DNA from: Acanthosepion esculentum
Taxonomy: Eukaryota > Mollusca > Cephalopoda > Sepiida > Sepiidae
NCBI GenBank assembly: GCA_964036315.1
Contig: OZ038488.1
Coordinates: 66,729,342 to 66,793,341 of the forward strand
Direction: 5' to 3'
DNA: 64,000 nucleotides
Positions 23,751 to 35,571 of this stretch are shown here, piece after piece; position 1 is the first letter of the stretch, and each line of letters opens with the position of its first letter. The translations under genes were made by a program, and so were the position numbers. The notes under the pieces were generated by a model. It had not been told where the DNA came from. It ran no database searches and worked only from the letters and a program-made list of their open reading frames with translations.

Positions 23751-24256
23751 TGCAATGTGATTGGTCCTGACTTGGGGTCTTGACTCCAGTCACTTTCTAA
23801 CTGACATAATATGGCTTCTCTCTGTCTTTTCTATAAATATTTTCATTGCATCTGCTCTGATGAGCTATTTTCACTGGTGCCCTGACTGCATGAATTTAAG
23901 CATGCTACTAGGTTGGCATCTCTGTGCCACCCTTTTACTGTCGAAACGGTTAAATGTAACCACCTCTTCAACAACTTCTTCTCTTGCACTTCCCGTCAGT
24001 GGAATTCCCTCCCTCTTATTTGCTTCCCTGATAACTATAATCTTCAAAAATTTAAATGTAACATCAATTGACATCCTCTATTGCCTTGATCTCCATTCTT
24101 CCTTTTATCCTCCTCTGTTCCTCTTTTTATCCTTTCCTCAACCCTCATCTATACCCAGTCTTTTATCTTGCTTACACTCTCTGTAGCCCCTTGTGTACCA
24201 GAGGCACTCGTGCCTTGCTTGGAGTGAAATGCTTAAAAAAAAAAAAAAAAAATTAA
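23751..24256 (+). mobile_element. LINE 3' end with poly(A) tail
   Basis: Before the tail the + strand reads SSLALPVSGIPSLLFAS and ITIIFKNLN across frames, the relic of the non-LTR C-terminus that reads roughly LWNSLP..IFPDNYNLQ.FK. The end is CCTTGCTTGGAGTGAAATGC and then A-runs to 24266. The same tail motif occurs at 49025 and, reversed, at 20050, 34740 and 34990, which defines family D. No reverse transcriptase motif remains. Confidence 0.6.
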
Positions 24257-24935
24257 AAAAAAAAAGTATGCAGAGTTTGGTACTCAAATCAAGGACAAGC
24301 TAGCCAGAAAGAAAAAATATATATTGATAAGACTTTAACTTCAAATCAGGTCAATGTAGACATAAACCAAACTACTGACATTTATTACTGAATGTTTATC
24401 TTACAAGTAACTAAATTTTAGTCATATAAAAATCAAAGCTGTGCTACTTTATGGTTTCTAATTTGTTGTGTTTCTAAGCGTACGAAATTTCTTTTTTTTT
24501 TTTACAAATTTTTAGAATGATTAAAAATATAAAAATATGAAACTTTCAGCTATCTGCAGATGTCTAAGTCTTTCTCTAAACACAATTTTATGGATGATTC
24601 TATGGTGCATAATGTGGGAAATATAGGGATAATGTTATGAATATAAAGTAAAAATCAAATCTCAGTTCAAACAGAAAACAGGTATATCAATAAGTCTGCA
24701 GCCTAATAATGAAAAGAAAAATTATGCAACAAATTTATTTTTCAACATGATCTCCTTTGTCATTGCATTTAATTAAGTGGTGAATATTTTTCATACAGGT
24801 CAATCCTTATCAAGTGAAAATTTCTGATTGAGGTTCACGTAATAATTAATGCCAGGCTGTGGATATATTGATTCACTTTGGTACATGGATTATATTGTAT
24901 ATAATTACATAAATACTCTTTCTCTCATTTGTGCG

Positions 24936-24967
<32 letters not shown>

Positions 24968-25524
24968 CACACCTCTTCAACATTGGATTGAGCTTCAAAA
25001 TGCCTGTTTCACTTCTGTAGGCTTTCCTGCATATATGGCAGGTGATAATCTTGTGTATGGTTGTAAAGTTTATCTGCTATTCTGTGCTCTCATCTGACTT
25101 TTCAGACCTTCTGACCCATATACCTTGTCACAAGACTGACGTAAATGTCCTGTAGATTGTTGTAGATGGCTGTCAATGTAGTCTGCATGGGATTGCTTTC
25201 TGTCATGAGGTCTTAGATAACTAGCAAGTTTTACTTTGGATAAGAAAACCCTATCTCAAATGTTATATTTATACTTAACCTGAGGATTATCTGAGATTGA
25301 GCTCATGTCCTGCCTGTTTTGAGATTGTATGATCAACCCTCTTTTTCTTGAACAACTTACAACCATTGTTTACCATTTTCCTTTACTCGGATTGATTTTA
25401 TTTCAACATTTCCCAACTTTCAGCATCAATATCATATTTTTTAGATCACCCTTAAAATGTCTTTCTTTTTTTAAATTTTTCTTTTTGGTAACGCTTCATC
25501 AAATAACAGTATAATTAATAGAGC
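24257..25524. other. Intronic DNA with one (AC)n tract
   Basis: (AC)n at 24936-24971; otherwise no recognised gene or element. Confidence 0.5.
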
Positions 25525-25805
25525 TTCGGAATACCAGATGCTTTAAGCTTGGATGTGTGGCTGGTGTAATAGATAAAGGCTTGGAGTTGTTAATTGGAGA
25601 GCCAAGTTCCAATTCCAGTTGGGTTTGTTATATTCACTTACACACAAAATGTGGAAAACGTATGAATCACCTCCAGCTATGAGTTAATGAGTAAGACACA
25701 TAGCACTAAACCATTATTATCTCAAAAAAAAATCTTACAATCTAAAAATATTTCTGGCTTTAAATAACCTGCAAAGGGTTGATAAGCTGTAGAAAATGAA
25801 TCAAA
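25525..25805 (+). repeat. 5S/tRNA composite SINE, copy 3 (5'-truncated)
   Basis: Begins inside the 5S part (AATACCAGATGCTTTAAGC), continues with the tRNA-like module (GGTGTAATAGATAAAGG; B-box-like GAGCCAAGTTCCAATTCC), body, and tail TTTAAATAACCTGCAAAGGG TTGATAAGC. Same order as copies at 31873 and 54063. Confidence 0.75.
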
Positions 25806-26657
25806 TAATTAATAGAATATTTAAATATTGAACAATAAAGCTGAAACAACCTATCCACTAAGAGTGGATTTTCATTTTCCCATGTCTGAAAATTCTTTCA
25901 AAGTTAACAAGAGAATAGTGTGCTTTTCACATTTACCTTTTGAGAAACTTGATAGCATTGTTGTTCATTGAATGCAAGTGTAGGGCAGTTATCATCAAAG
26001 AAAACTGGAATCACCAAATTGTTTAAATTTTTGCAGTAACTTTGTTCTCTTTTCCACTAATCCTCTTGAGAAAGATATGAACCTATATTTTTCTGTATTA
26101 TTTTATTTTTGTGATTAGTGGGTGTACAGACATGAAATATATTGCAAGACATGAGCAGATCTTGAATTCTTACTCAAACCAGAATTGTATGAGTCTACAT
26201 TTTATATGGACTGTAATTTGTCCATAATTGAAAGATTCAGGTTTTTTTATCTCTTCCTTAACATTTTCATTGCAGCATTGTCATAGCATTGTTGCTTTGT
26301 TTTGTGAAAAATAAAAAATTGTCATTTATTGGAAATAAACAACTATAAAGACGTTGATGGTGATTTCTCATGGGTTCTGCCAGTTTGTTTTTGATGAGAC
26401 ACTCTGAAACACAGACTAAGCTAAAACAAAACCCCAACATAGAATATATTAATATGTCACAAAACAAGTAATATTTTATGCTGCTATATATCTATGTTGG
26501 TTTGGAAATAGCACCAAATGCTAGTTGTTTACAAACACTAGGGATTGGCATTTGATAGGTTTCTTGAAAGTGTCTGTATACATTTGGCAGTAAGCAATAT
26601 AGGCTGCATAAAGATATACAAGTGCATTCACAACAGTGAAAGGGCTGGATTGGGTTA
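25806..26657. other. Intronic DNA, no feature seen
   Basis: No splice-bounded reading frame or repeat signature recognised. Confidence 0.4.
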
Positions 26658-26659
26658 TA

Positions 26660-27051
26660 CAGGGTGACCCTAAACTCTGAAAACATAGGCAAAAATGTAT
26701 ACTTTCAAGAAATGAAAGTTACAACAACATTTTATTGAAATTGGAATATTAACAAATAATATCTACAATATGATTTCCATCCATTTGTGATGCAAAGGTT
26801 GATGCATTTTGTAAGATTCACGTGAACTTGATGCAATAACTCCACATTGTCGTCAATTTTAGCACATTTAATCTTTATGCGTGCAATCAAGTGCATTGCA
26901 TTTGTGATTTTCATTGAGTGCACCTTCTCCTTTAGCATACCCCAGAAAAAGAAGTCAATTCTTTCTTCTTTCGACAAACCATGTTTAATCTTTGAAGGCA
27001 GAAAAATATAGCTAATGAGATTTCCTATGTCCACACTTTACAGACACCCTG
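26660..27051 (-). mobile_element. Tc1/mariner-derived short element with CAGGGTG ends
   Basis: Both ends read CAGGGTG inward (CAGGGTGACCCTAAACTCTG on the left; CAGGGTGTCTGTAAAGTGTG as reverse complement on the right), each flanked by TA, the usual target duplication of the superfamily. The - strand frame (27034-26735) reads LSKEERIDFFFWGMLKEKVH, then INLCITNGWKSY, resembling the C-terminus of transposases with DFFLWG..K..V.......CR.TNG. The catalytic core is deleted. Length is 392 bp. Confidence 0.72.
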
Positions 27052-28230
27052 TATATTTTTTAACCTTGAAAAGATAATGAAAAAATAAAATTCAGAAGTT
27101 ACTCATTTGTATTATTTATTTCATTAAAACTGATAATAAATAATTTAATACGTTCTAAAAGAAATATAAAAAATTGCATTTATTTTAAACTATTTTACCC
27201 TCTGATAATTTTCTATTTTTATGTAGATCTTTTCCCTCCTCAACAATTTACCACTCCTTATTTAATATAAAGTGGAATCTACTTATTGTGTGATAATCAT
27301 CATCTTTAATATGTCATCCGTTTCTACAGTGGAAACCAGTTTCATGCAAACAATTTTTACTCTTTCTATAGAAAATATGTAAAGAATTTCCTTACAAATT
27401 CATCATGAAGACATTTTTTACATCTTGGCTACATTAGGAAAATACAATGTCATTTACATTTCAGGAAATCACTAATCAGTGAAACTGTCACTTTACTTTT
27501 TTTTTTCTCCCTCTACAGGAGAAATGTTTGGGGGAAAGGAAAAAGAGGATTGTCTTTAAACTGGGATAGACTATTTAATTTTGGTAGAATTTTAGATCTG
27601 ATGCATAACAAAACTGATAGTTGTCTTGGACTTTTGTTTATCACCAGAATAAAGAGACAGTTTGTATGCAAAAATCATAGATTGGATACAAACTTATTTT
27701 TCCTCTCTTAATTGACTAAACAAAATGAAACCTGTCTTTTAATGCTGATCACTTGATTGTTTTCTTAAATTAATATTAGGAAGAAAAGGTTTCTATTCTA
27801 GAGAGTGTGCAAGAGGGGCAAAACTGAAATGTTGCTGTTTAAACTTTTGTTTTTTATCTATTAACTTCCATACCAGAAGCTTCTATCTAAATAATTACTC
27901 TTGTTTTATTGACAATTTTGAGATGTCATTTTTCATGACAAGGATTTTTTGGGCAATTGAACACATTCTTTATGTTGCTTTTGTTGTTACTATAATGTTG
28001 TAGCTAATCTATTCTATGACCAATTGGGATGGGAAAAAAGAGTCTTTTCCAACAGAAATAGGTAGTAAATAAAAAAGAAAGTGTTAAATAGATTGACTGG
28101 CTCAGCTCATTCCCAGCAATATGAGCCACACAGACAATACCACATTATGTATGTTAGATCATCTTCTATTATGGCCTGCTAAAGGTGTGTTTTTAAATAA
28201 CTGGAACACACGCTCTGTTTATGTGTATGT
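27052..28230. other. Intronic DNA, no feature seen
   Basis: A strong-looking acceptor (TTTTTTTTCTCCCTCTACAG, 27500-27519) has no paired donor in an open frame. Nothing else recognised. Confidence 0.4.
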
Positions 28231-28232
28231 AT

Positions 28233-28690
28233 GCATATATGGATGTGTGGCTGAGTGGTTAGAAGGTTAATGTTTCAACAAAAGACCTGGATTTGAATTT
28301 GATCATGGTTGATTTGTCAAGGTGACTTGATAATATCAGCCTGATAAGACTTTCCCAGCATGCAACACCTCTGGGAAGTGTCGAACAACCATACCATGAG
28401 TTGAACCAATTTTGTGAATGAAATTGGGTAAAGGAAACTCTTTGGAAGCTGTCCGATTGTTATTCTAGCACCAAGTCACAAGTCATGATGAATCTTTCAG
28501 CATACTGGCCTTGTTCAAATGTTTGTTGTGCCAGTGTGCTCTCTTTCAGAAATTGTAACTAAGGTTGGTTCAGCATAGTTGCAGTATAAACCAGAGGTTA
28601 CTTCTGTAGTTTTTGAACACAACTGTGCCCGAGTAGGTGCCTGCAATAGGGATTAAATAGCAGATGAGTAAACTTGAGAACAAGCAGCCA
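28233..28690 (+). repeat. tRNA-derived SINE, long body
   Basis: Head GTGTGGCTGAGTGGTTAGAA is A-box-like; CCTGGATTTGAATTTGATC is B-box-like. The body to about 28690 includes AACCATACCATGAGTTG and TGCCCGAGTAGGTGCCTGC. Long-bodied tRNA SINEs are known from cephalopods; assignment to one named family is not possible by eye. Confidence 0.6.
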
Positions 28691-29343
28691 TTTTATATAT
28701 ACCTGCACACACTACTCAAATGTCAAAGCATTAATTCCAACCCAAACCTGTTTACTTAGCATGGCATAAGGCCACTTGTGAGAAGTGATGAGAGTAAGAA
28801 GATTCTATTATCCTAAATTTTCAAGTGGTGAGAGCCTAACTGAGTTGAAAATTTGCTTTTTCAAATCTTTTCTTTTATTTGGCTCAAATACTGGCCTTTT
28901 AATTCAAATGAATTGATCTTGATCCTCTAAATCAAGTATCTCACTTAGTTCAAACATTGACCTGTAACTTCTAGTAGAAAATATCTAACTAAGCCATCAG
29001 GCCAGCTCAGATTTTGATTAATTTTAATTTTTCATTATTAGATTGATAATTTATGAATTATATTGTATCTAGCATTAGCAATTTTTTTTCCTTTTTCTTT
29101 TTTTCTTTTTCTTTTTGCCTGAATGAGTGGTCATAAGAGTGAATGAACTCAAAGAACAAAACAAAATCCACTCCTCTTCCAGTTTCTTTTTACTGACATA
29201 TTTTGGAAATTATTTACTCATCCTTTTGGTATTTATTACAAAATTATAACTTTTCAATCTGAGGAAATGTATGTCATGCCCTAACAAGTTCCTATTGTAG
29301 ATAACTTGCACCATGTGAAATTTACTAACATAAAACTATGGGA

Positions 29344-29372
29344 AAGTGAATTTTTTTTTTTTTTTTTTTTTG
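29344..29372. repeat. Poly(T) run
   Basis: About 21 consecutive T at 29351-29371. 28691-29550 otherwise shows nothing recognisable. Confidence 0.9.
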
Positions 29373-29554
29373 TTGAAAATTGAAAGTTTCTCTCTTGATT
29401 AGGACTTAGTCATGAGATTGAATTCAGTACCATGGATCCTGTGTGAAATATACTAGGTCTTAATATTTTGTCTGAAAAGTATTTTTATCTATGTTACCAG
29501 TAATTTTTTAAATTATGTACTTTATTATTATTATTTTTTAACTCCCTAAGTAGA

Positions 29555-29880
29555 TTAACTGATGAAAAGAGAGCCCCAGGGTCATAGGGGCACCACACAT
29601 ACTGCAGTAGAAGTGGTGTTAGAAGCACTGAGAGAGCCCAACGCTCTCCAGGCCAGTTTGTATTCAGAACTTTCTTTCTCCTAGACTAGTTGACACCCAA
29701 GGCTGCTGAACCCAGTCTGCTCTGCTATTTACCCATAGCTGGGGAGAGAAGAGGATTCATACCTTTCCTAAGGGTATTAGCACATAAGTGAATGTAATAT
29801 CTGACTGAAATTCGAACTTGGCTTTCGGCTTCCTCAATCCAAGCTGCTATCCATTACTTCACAGTGCCTTCTATATGTGT
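29555..29880 (-). repeat. tRNA-headed SINE family E, copy 1
   Basis: On the - strand: GTGAAGTAATGGATAGCAGC (A-box-like), CAAGTTCGAATTTCAGTCAG (B-box-like), then ATTACATTCACTTATGTGC. The body includes CCAGTTTGTATTCAGAAC in + orientation. Shares order and text with 36000-36350. Confidence 0.7.
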
Positions 29881-30019
29881 TCTTGATTTTGAGATGAACT
29901 TCAGTTGGTTTTAATATTTACCAAATTATAATATTCATTTAAATTTCTTAGATGTGACATTGTCATTATTATTAATTTTTGTCTGATATGCTTTCATCAT
30001 CTTTGCTTATACACTACAA

Positions 30020-30062
30020 CAACAGTAATATTATTATTATTATTATTAGTAGTAGTAGTATT
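30020..30062. repeat. (ATT)n(AGT)n microsatellite
   Basis: Short trinucleotide tract TTATTATTATTATTAGTAGT. Confidence 0.8.
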
Positions 30063-30308
30063 AATTGCAAATTTCATATAAATGAATTTCTAAAGAAATA
30101 ATGGATTTATTTTGAATCCCACATTTTATTACTTTAGATGTTATGTTTGAAGTAATAAAAATCTTGCATTAAAAATAAATCCATTACGTTTTAGAAATTA
30201 CTTTGTGTTTGTTTCAAATACAAAACTGAGTTGATATGGGCTTTTCGAGGAAAATATGTGAATGAGGAAGTGTGCTTTCATTAAAAGAGAAAATAGAAAC
30301 TGTGTCAC

Positions 30309-30425
30309 CCTTCATGGCCGATTGGTAAAGCACGTGGGATCAAATGGTGCTTTCTCCTACACAGTGATGCATGTTTGATCCCTGCCGATGGTCATATTCC
30401 CTTTATCAAGATTTCTCAAATGAAC
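30309..30425 (+). repeat. tRNA-derived SINE head
   Basis: CATGGCCGATTGGTAAAGCA (A-box-like) and TGTTTGATCCCTGCCG (B-box-like), 50 bp apart. Short G11 tract nearby at about 30476. The remainder to 31455 is AT-rich without a recognised gene. Confidence 0.55.
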
Positions 30426-31469
30426 AGAGTGATAGACATAATACACACTGTTTACAGTAAAAATAAATATAGGGGTGGGGGGGGGGCTTCTATTTCAAAT
30501 ATGAAGTGTCCACTATAATATTATTTGAAGTAATATAAAGTAATTTACATATTTTTCTCTCATGCTAATTAGTCCTTTCAAGTGCATAGAATTATGGTGC
30601 AGTTTTTGTTTATTGGTTTCTTCAGAGTTTGTAAAATAATGTAATTCATGTTTGATTTAGGATAGGATATTACATTTTCTGCTGTATGTGTTATTTTTCT
30701 AATGTTACATTTAACTTTATATTAATCGGATGCAATGAAGATAATCATTTCATTGGCGTTTGATTTATGCTTTTAACCTTATAAATTTTCTTGACAGAAA
30801 TTTTATTTATTTATAAGTTATTTCAACTTTTGAACTTTTTTTTCAATCTTATCAATGTTTTGAGACAATGTCATCTTTGCCACTAATGTGAAATGCAAGA
30901 ATTTAGAACAAAGGAATAATTTCTCATTAAACTTAAACTAACATCCTGTACTCTGTGAACTCTTCATTACTAATCAGGTTTCCTAGTTTTTTTTTTTTTT
31001 CATCTTGTATATTTTTAGCTAATAAATTCTTTGGTCATTAAACTGTAGGTCTTCAGAATAAAAAAAAAATCACTTTTAATAAGTCTTACCTTGGTGTATG
31101 GGTGAGTTATTATTGCTTACCTCGGTGTATGGGTGAGTTATAACAAATTTAATATAGGAGATTATGAAATTGAACATAGAATAGGCTGTGCTATTTACCC
31201 AATACTGCAAATTGATAAAAACCAAAACATTAACCCCAAAAATCAAGATGTTCTTAAATAGCCTCTTTAGATTGAGACTGTTACATGGATGTCATGCCTG
31301 GTGCCAAATTCATTCAGAAATATAATAAACTGTCAGCTGTATACAACCACCTTTTCAGATTGATGGTTAAAAATGGCTTAGAATGAGTGAAGCCTGTGGA
31401 TCTTAGCGAACACTATACTTCTTTGAACCATATGGACTGGTTCTACAGGATCACAAACAGAGTAATGTA

Positions 31470-31773
31470 CCAAATAAGAGAAACCACATCACTTGAGGAC
31501 TTTCAACAGCAGCAATAGCTAAAACTGATATCACATGTAACTCAAAGAGAAAATAATGTGATTAAGATGTTGATATTCTACACTACTTCAAACAAAAGGT
31601 TAAGAAGGAAGCTCCTGTTAGTATTGAAAAGAACGATAACAGTTACTGGACTTAAGAAGCTTATTTTCCTGAAAAATTATTTTAAGAGAAAGATTTTATT
31701 TTATAAATTTCAACTGAAAGTAATACCAGCTACTGGGTCAATGAATGATAACTGTTTCCTTATAAGGAAACTG
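31470..31773 (+). repeat. Dispersed repeat family A, copy 2
   Basis: Diverged copy of 8931-9221 in the same orientation, ending near TTTCCTTATAAGGAAA. An 83-codon frame inside it (31558-31809) is disrupted in the other copy, which argues against coding. Confidence 0.75.
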
Positions 31774-31872
31774 CTGATATTACTATTACCATTAATTTCA
31801 TATCTATAGAATTAAGTGGTTAAAAATGTTAAAAAGCAAGCAGAAAATAAGAATTCATAAAAATCTATAGGC

Positions 31873-32220
31873 TTACAGCCATATCATGTTGAAACACCAG
31901 TTCCTGTATGATCACTGAAGTTAAGCAATGTCAAGCCTGGTCAGTATCTAGATGGGTGACCACTTGGATATACAGGTGGTGTAATGGATAATGACTTGGA
32001 ATTGTTAATTGGAGAACTGAGTTCCAATTACAGTTGAGTTCGTTATATTTACTTTCGTGCAAATACTCTTGGGAATGGTATGAAGCCACCTCTTCTACCT
32101 CCAGTTATGGGTTAATTGGTGAAATTTGTATCACTAAAACATTCTCATAATATGAAAATATTTTCTGGTTCTAAATAACATGTAAAAGGTCGATAAGCCA
32201 TAAAAAACAAATCAATCAAA
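31873..32220 (+). repeat. 5S/tRNA composite SINE, copy 4, near complete
   Basis: 31873-31975 follows 5S rRNA: CCATATCATGTTGAAACACC, GATCACTGAAGTTAAGCAAT and GATGGGTGACCACTTGG (5S: ATACCACGTTGAAAGCACC, GATCACCGAAGTTAAGCAAC, GATGGGTGACCGCCTGGG). Then a tRNA-like module (GGTGTAATGGATAATGACTT; GAGTTCCAATTACAG), a body and the TAAATAACATG...GATAAGCC tail. Both internal RNA polymerase III promoter types are present in one element. Confidence 0.8.
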
Positions 32221-32284
32221 ATCTATGCAATAATGAAAATACTTAATCTTAAAACAAGAGTATTTTTTTTAAAAACTTACTTTA

Positions 32285-32440
32285 AGATATCCTATTGTGC
32301 AAGTTATGAGTTCAATCCCTGAATCAGGCAGTGTAGAAATATAAACCTGCTCAATAGGGATAGAGCATCATTAAAAGGAAGAATTAATGTGTTGTGAAAT
32401 TTCTTGTGAAAGACACTGGATGTGAGAGGGGAAAAGAAGG
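32285..32440 (+). repeat. tRNA-derived SINE fragment
   Basis: TATGAGTTCAATCCCTGAAT is B-box-like; the following AAACCTGCTCAATAGGG is SINE-body-like. Head mostly lost. Confidence 0.45.
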
Positions 32441-32744
32441 AGAAAAAAAAACATACCCACATGGATCAATTATAAAGGGTTCTATTTAACATTATCAGAA
32501 AGTTACTGCATGTGACATTTGAGGAAAGCCAGAAGGATACATCAGCTGAAATGTGGTAAAAATAACAAAGTTAATGAAAAATGCTTGGAAAGAATCAATG
32601 TATAATAGTAACAACTCCTTTTTTATCTTTTTATATTTGTTTAACTTTTAGCATCCTGTAAGTGATTTTTGATCAGAACATATTTGTCCTGTTGATACAA
32701 GTGACTTTGGTTGTTAAATGGATATTGTGCTTGAATTTTTTCAG

Positions 32745-32834
32745 TTGTAGTGAGTCCTATGGAAAAAGCAAAGATGTCATTGACTGAAATTGAAAATCTT
32801 AGTACCCGTGAAAAAGAATTCAGTGAAAACAGAA
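32745..32834 (+). CDS. ASPSCR1: Candidate 90-nt cassette exon inside the UBX domain
   Basis: Seen: polypyrimidine tract and acceptor (GAATTTTTTCAG) at 32733-32744, then 90 open nucleotides, then a possible weak donor (GAA|GTAATA) at 32835. Phase is 1 in and 1 out, so inclusion keeps the frame and adds 30 residues that begin FVVSPMEKAKMSLTEIENLS; a run of charged residues follows. Without it the adjoining exons join as FYIYVTPPKK, the conserved TUG sequence. The insert starts FVVSP, which echoes the YVTPP it would displace, so an old exon duplication is possible. The donor has no G at +5. If the donor is not used the frame reaches TAA at 32849-32851, giving a truncated UBX domain. Confidence 0.25.
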
Positions 32835-32977
32835 GTAATACTTATAAATAATGCAGAGGTTCAATTACTTAATTGCACCTAAAAAAACAAAATTAAATTT
32901 AATATTTTATCATTTGTTTCTTGTATTTATTTTATGTTATTTTTTTTTTTTTTACTATTTTTATTACTAATTTTCAG

Positions 32978-33030
32978 ACGTGACTCCGCCTAAGAAAGTT
33001 TTGAATGACATGAGTGAAAATTTAATCCAG
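32978..33030 (+). CDS. ASPSCR1: ASPSCR1 exon: UBX TPPK loop
   Basis: Acceptor TACTAATTTTCAG at 32977, donor CCAG|GTAAGC at 33031; phase 1 in, phase 0 out; 53 nt. It encodes YVTPPKKVLNDMSENLIQ (first codon split), matching the TUG FITPPKTVLDDHTQTLFQ stretch. In most UBX proteins the p97-contacting loop at this place carries an FPR motif. TUG proteins have TPP instead, and this protein does too, which supports orthology to TUG rather than to another UBX family. Confidence 0.92.
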
Positions 33031-34435
33031 GTAAGCTGAAGTTTCCATACTGAATGTGTCACAATTCTTGCTTTACTTTTAGTAAGATTAATGCAACAGT
33101 AAGTTCTTATCAGTGGGGTGGGGTAATGTTTGAGTTCATGCCTTTCCCATGGCATTTTACCATTGTAACCCAGAATCAAAACATATCCATTTGGTATTTC
33201 CCATTCCACCTACATTAGTCTAGCACTCAAAAAAAAAATTCTCTACCATTCAGTTATCTTTAAGTTGATCTGAAGATGTAAAAGACCTAGTATTTATACC
33301 CTGATGATCTTCTAGATCATAGGACCAGCCAACCAACCAAAATACCATTATTTACTTGACCAGAATGTGCATCATAATCTTGTACCAAATGATGCTAGAC
33401 ATGTAATAAGTAATATTTAAATCGCTCTAAATGGAGTAGAATCAAAATATTGTGGGGAAACATGTAAAAAAAAAAAAAAAACTTTCCCTTATGAGGCCAT
33501 TTTCAGGATTCTTCTTGCTGTCTTCTTCTCCTCCCACTTAACCTAAAGAATTAATTTCATCCATTTCAACAATCTATCAGAAATTAAAATTTTGGAATAC
33601 ATTACCATGTAAGAAAATGCACAGAAATTAAACACATATCTTTGTAATAAAGCATATATTTTAATAATGATAAGACCAACAAATTGAGACTGCTTGAAGG
33701 TGAATCAGTAACTTTGTAGCCTGAAATGAAGTTTTATTTATCATACAGTGAAGATTTCAGTCTATGTAATTGATATTTAATTAAGTGCATTGCCAAAGAA
33801 AGATTATTGTAAAATATTGTCAAATAAATGCTTTTATTTCATCATTAGACTGTCATTATGTATTTGCATAAATTTTAAGTCATTTAAGTCTATCTTTGTG
33901 TTTGTTGCGTTTGTTGTAGACAATCTGTTCTCCAGCCTCCTTCAAATGTTGAATGTTTAAAGAAAATGAAGTCTCTCTTTTTTTCTTTTTTTTTTTTTTT
34001 TTTTATAAATGAGAAGGTTTATAAACAAATCAGAAATATTGGTTAATATTATGATGGCTTTGGTTTATTCCTGGTAACACAAGCCATACAGATATACCAT
34101 TCATAGTGACTTGTGTAACATAGGGGATTCTATATTTACATAGGATTCCTTTTCAATTTTCTTGTCGAACAATGAAAACCATGCTGACTTTTTGCATCTT
34201 TCTTACAGGATAATACCTGATACTTTCCTTTTTTTTCTTTCTTTGCTAACTTTTTTTTTTTTCTAAAAAAGAAAAGAAAATGCTCTTTTCTTTCCATCTA
34301 TGCTGCATGTTTGAAGAAGGCTGTAGAATGGATCAGCTGAAATACTGTGGTAATGAGCCATGCAAAGAGCTCAGCTGGCATGATGATTGATAGATTTTTT
34401 TTTTTTTTTTTACTCATTGTATTTTATTACTTCAG
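33031..34435. other. Intron between TPPK and last UBX exons
   Basis: 1.4 kb with poly(A)/poly(T) runs at 33466, 33990 and 34396. A small frame at 32967-33209 on the - strand overlaps the exon and is a shadow. No other feature. Confidence 0.6.
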
Positions 34436-34487
34436 GCTGATCTTGTCCCAGCTTCCATAGTTTATTTTGGCTGCCAATCAGAAAAAG
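34436..34487 (+). CDS. ASPSCR1: ASPSCR1 exon: last UBX strand
   Basis: Acceptor TATTACTTCAG at 34435, donor AAAAG|GTAAGT at 34488; phase 0 in, phase 1 out; 52 nt. It encodes ADLVPASIVYFGCQSEK and one base, equal to TUG ANLFPAALVHLGAEEPAG. This is the final beta strand of the UBX fold. A poly(T) tract (34396-34410) precedes the acceptor. Confidence 0.92.
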
Positions 34488-34734
34488 GTAAGTTTAACCC
34501 AAGAGAAATTTACTTAATTCTTTTTTATCAACATTAAGATTTTAGTCAACACCACTTTGATTTATTTTGGTCATAGTTATTATGGTCAGATTGAGAATTT
34601 TAGTTTCTAATATCAATATTTTTGTTTTAACATTGTAAAATCTGGCTTAATGTTGTTGTTAGGGACTTTTGTGCAAATTGTATTTGATCTTAGGAAAATT
34701 CAGTTAGGTTCACATATAAACTTAATATATATTT

Positions 34735-35345
34735 TTTTTAATCATTTCCCCCTAAGGCAATAAAGTCACTGAGACACAAGGGGTTACTAAGTGTTAGAGA
34801 ATGAGGAAAATAAAACACTATTAAAGGTAGAGAACAATACAAGAACAGAAATTAAGAATAAAGCAATAATAGGTACTGGGTTTGAAAAACCTATTAAAAA
34901 TTGTTTAAGAGAAAGACTTTATAAATCACAACCGTCAATAGTACTGGCTGCTCAATGAATGAATTACAAATGTTTCCCATTATTTTTCTTTTTTCTTAAA
35001 ATCATTTTGCCCTATGAAAAGTGATAAAGCCACTAGGATACAAGAGGTTACTGAGTGTTATAGAATATAAGAAAACTGCTATTAAGGAGAGAGGACAATA
35101 AAAGAATAAGAAGACAGAAGGTAACGATTGCATTTAGATTTTTGAAGATCAAACTTGACTGGAAAGCAAGATGCTGGAAGAGAGTTCCACAAGCAAGAAG
35201 TGTGATAGAAGAAACTCTTAGTATAGAGCTTATGGTTATATCTAGCCATTAAAATGCTGCTAATCTAGTACTGCACATGAATTCATAAAAGAGGAAAGTT
35301 CATCAGAACAATTGCCATGAACGTATTTATAGAAAAGGCGCATAT
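34735..35345 (-). repeat. Family D ends and a family A fragment, clustered
   Basis: 34728-34830 and 34985-35075 both read poly(T), TCATTT(T/C)CCC, ACAAG(G/A)GGTTACT, the reverse of a poly(A)-tailed retroelement end. Between them 34855-34975 is a family A piece (GGTACTGGGTTTGAAAAACC). 35150-35345 resembles 20310-20375 (GAGAGTTCCACAAGCAAGAA). Confidence 0.6.
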
Positions 35346-35571
35346 TATAAAATGTATTTATTTTTATCAGTTAATGATAAAATTAAGTAAATTATTGCAC
35401 AAAACTAACTTTAATATGTATTTTTAGTTAAAAAATACTGAAATAAAAAGTAGCATGAATAACTATGAAAAATATTTGTAATGGTGAAAAATTGGTGCCT
35501 TATTATTCTTAATAAACTTAGTTATAAAAGGTTAAATAAAAAATAAATGTTTTACTTTTGTAAAAGTGAGG

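Noticed and set aside
27500..27560. Strong acceptor followed by GAGAAATGTTTGGGG
   Set aside because: No downstream donor before a stop in any useful phase; the flanking exons join perfectly without it.
31873..31975. A 5S rRNA gene
   Set aside because: Many substitutions and continuation into a tRNA-like module and shared tail show it is a SINE, not a functional 5S gene.
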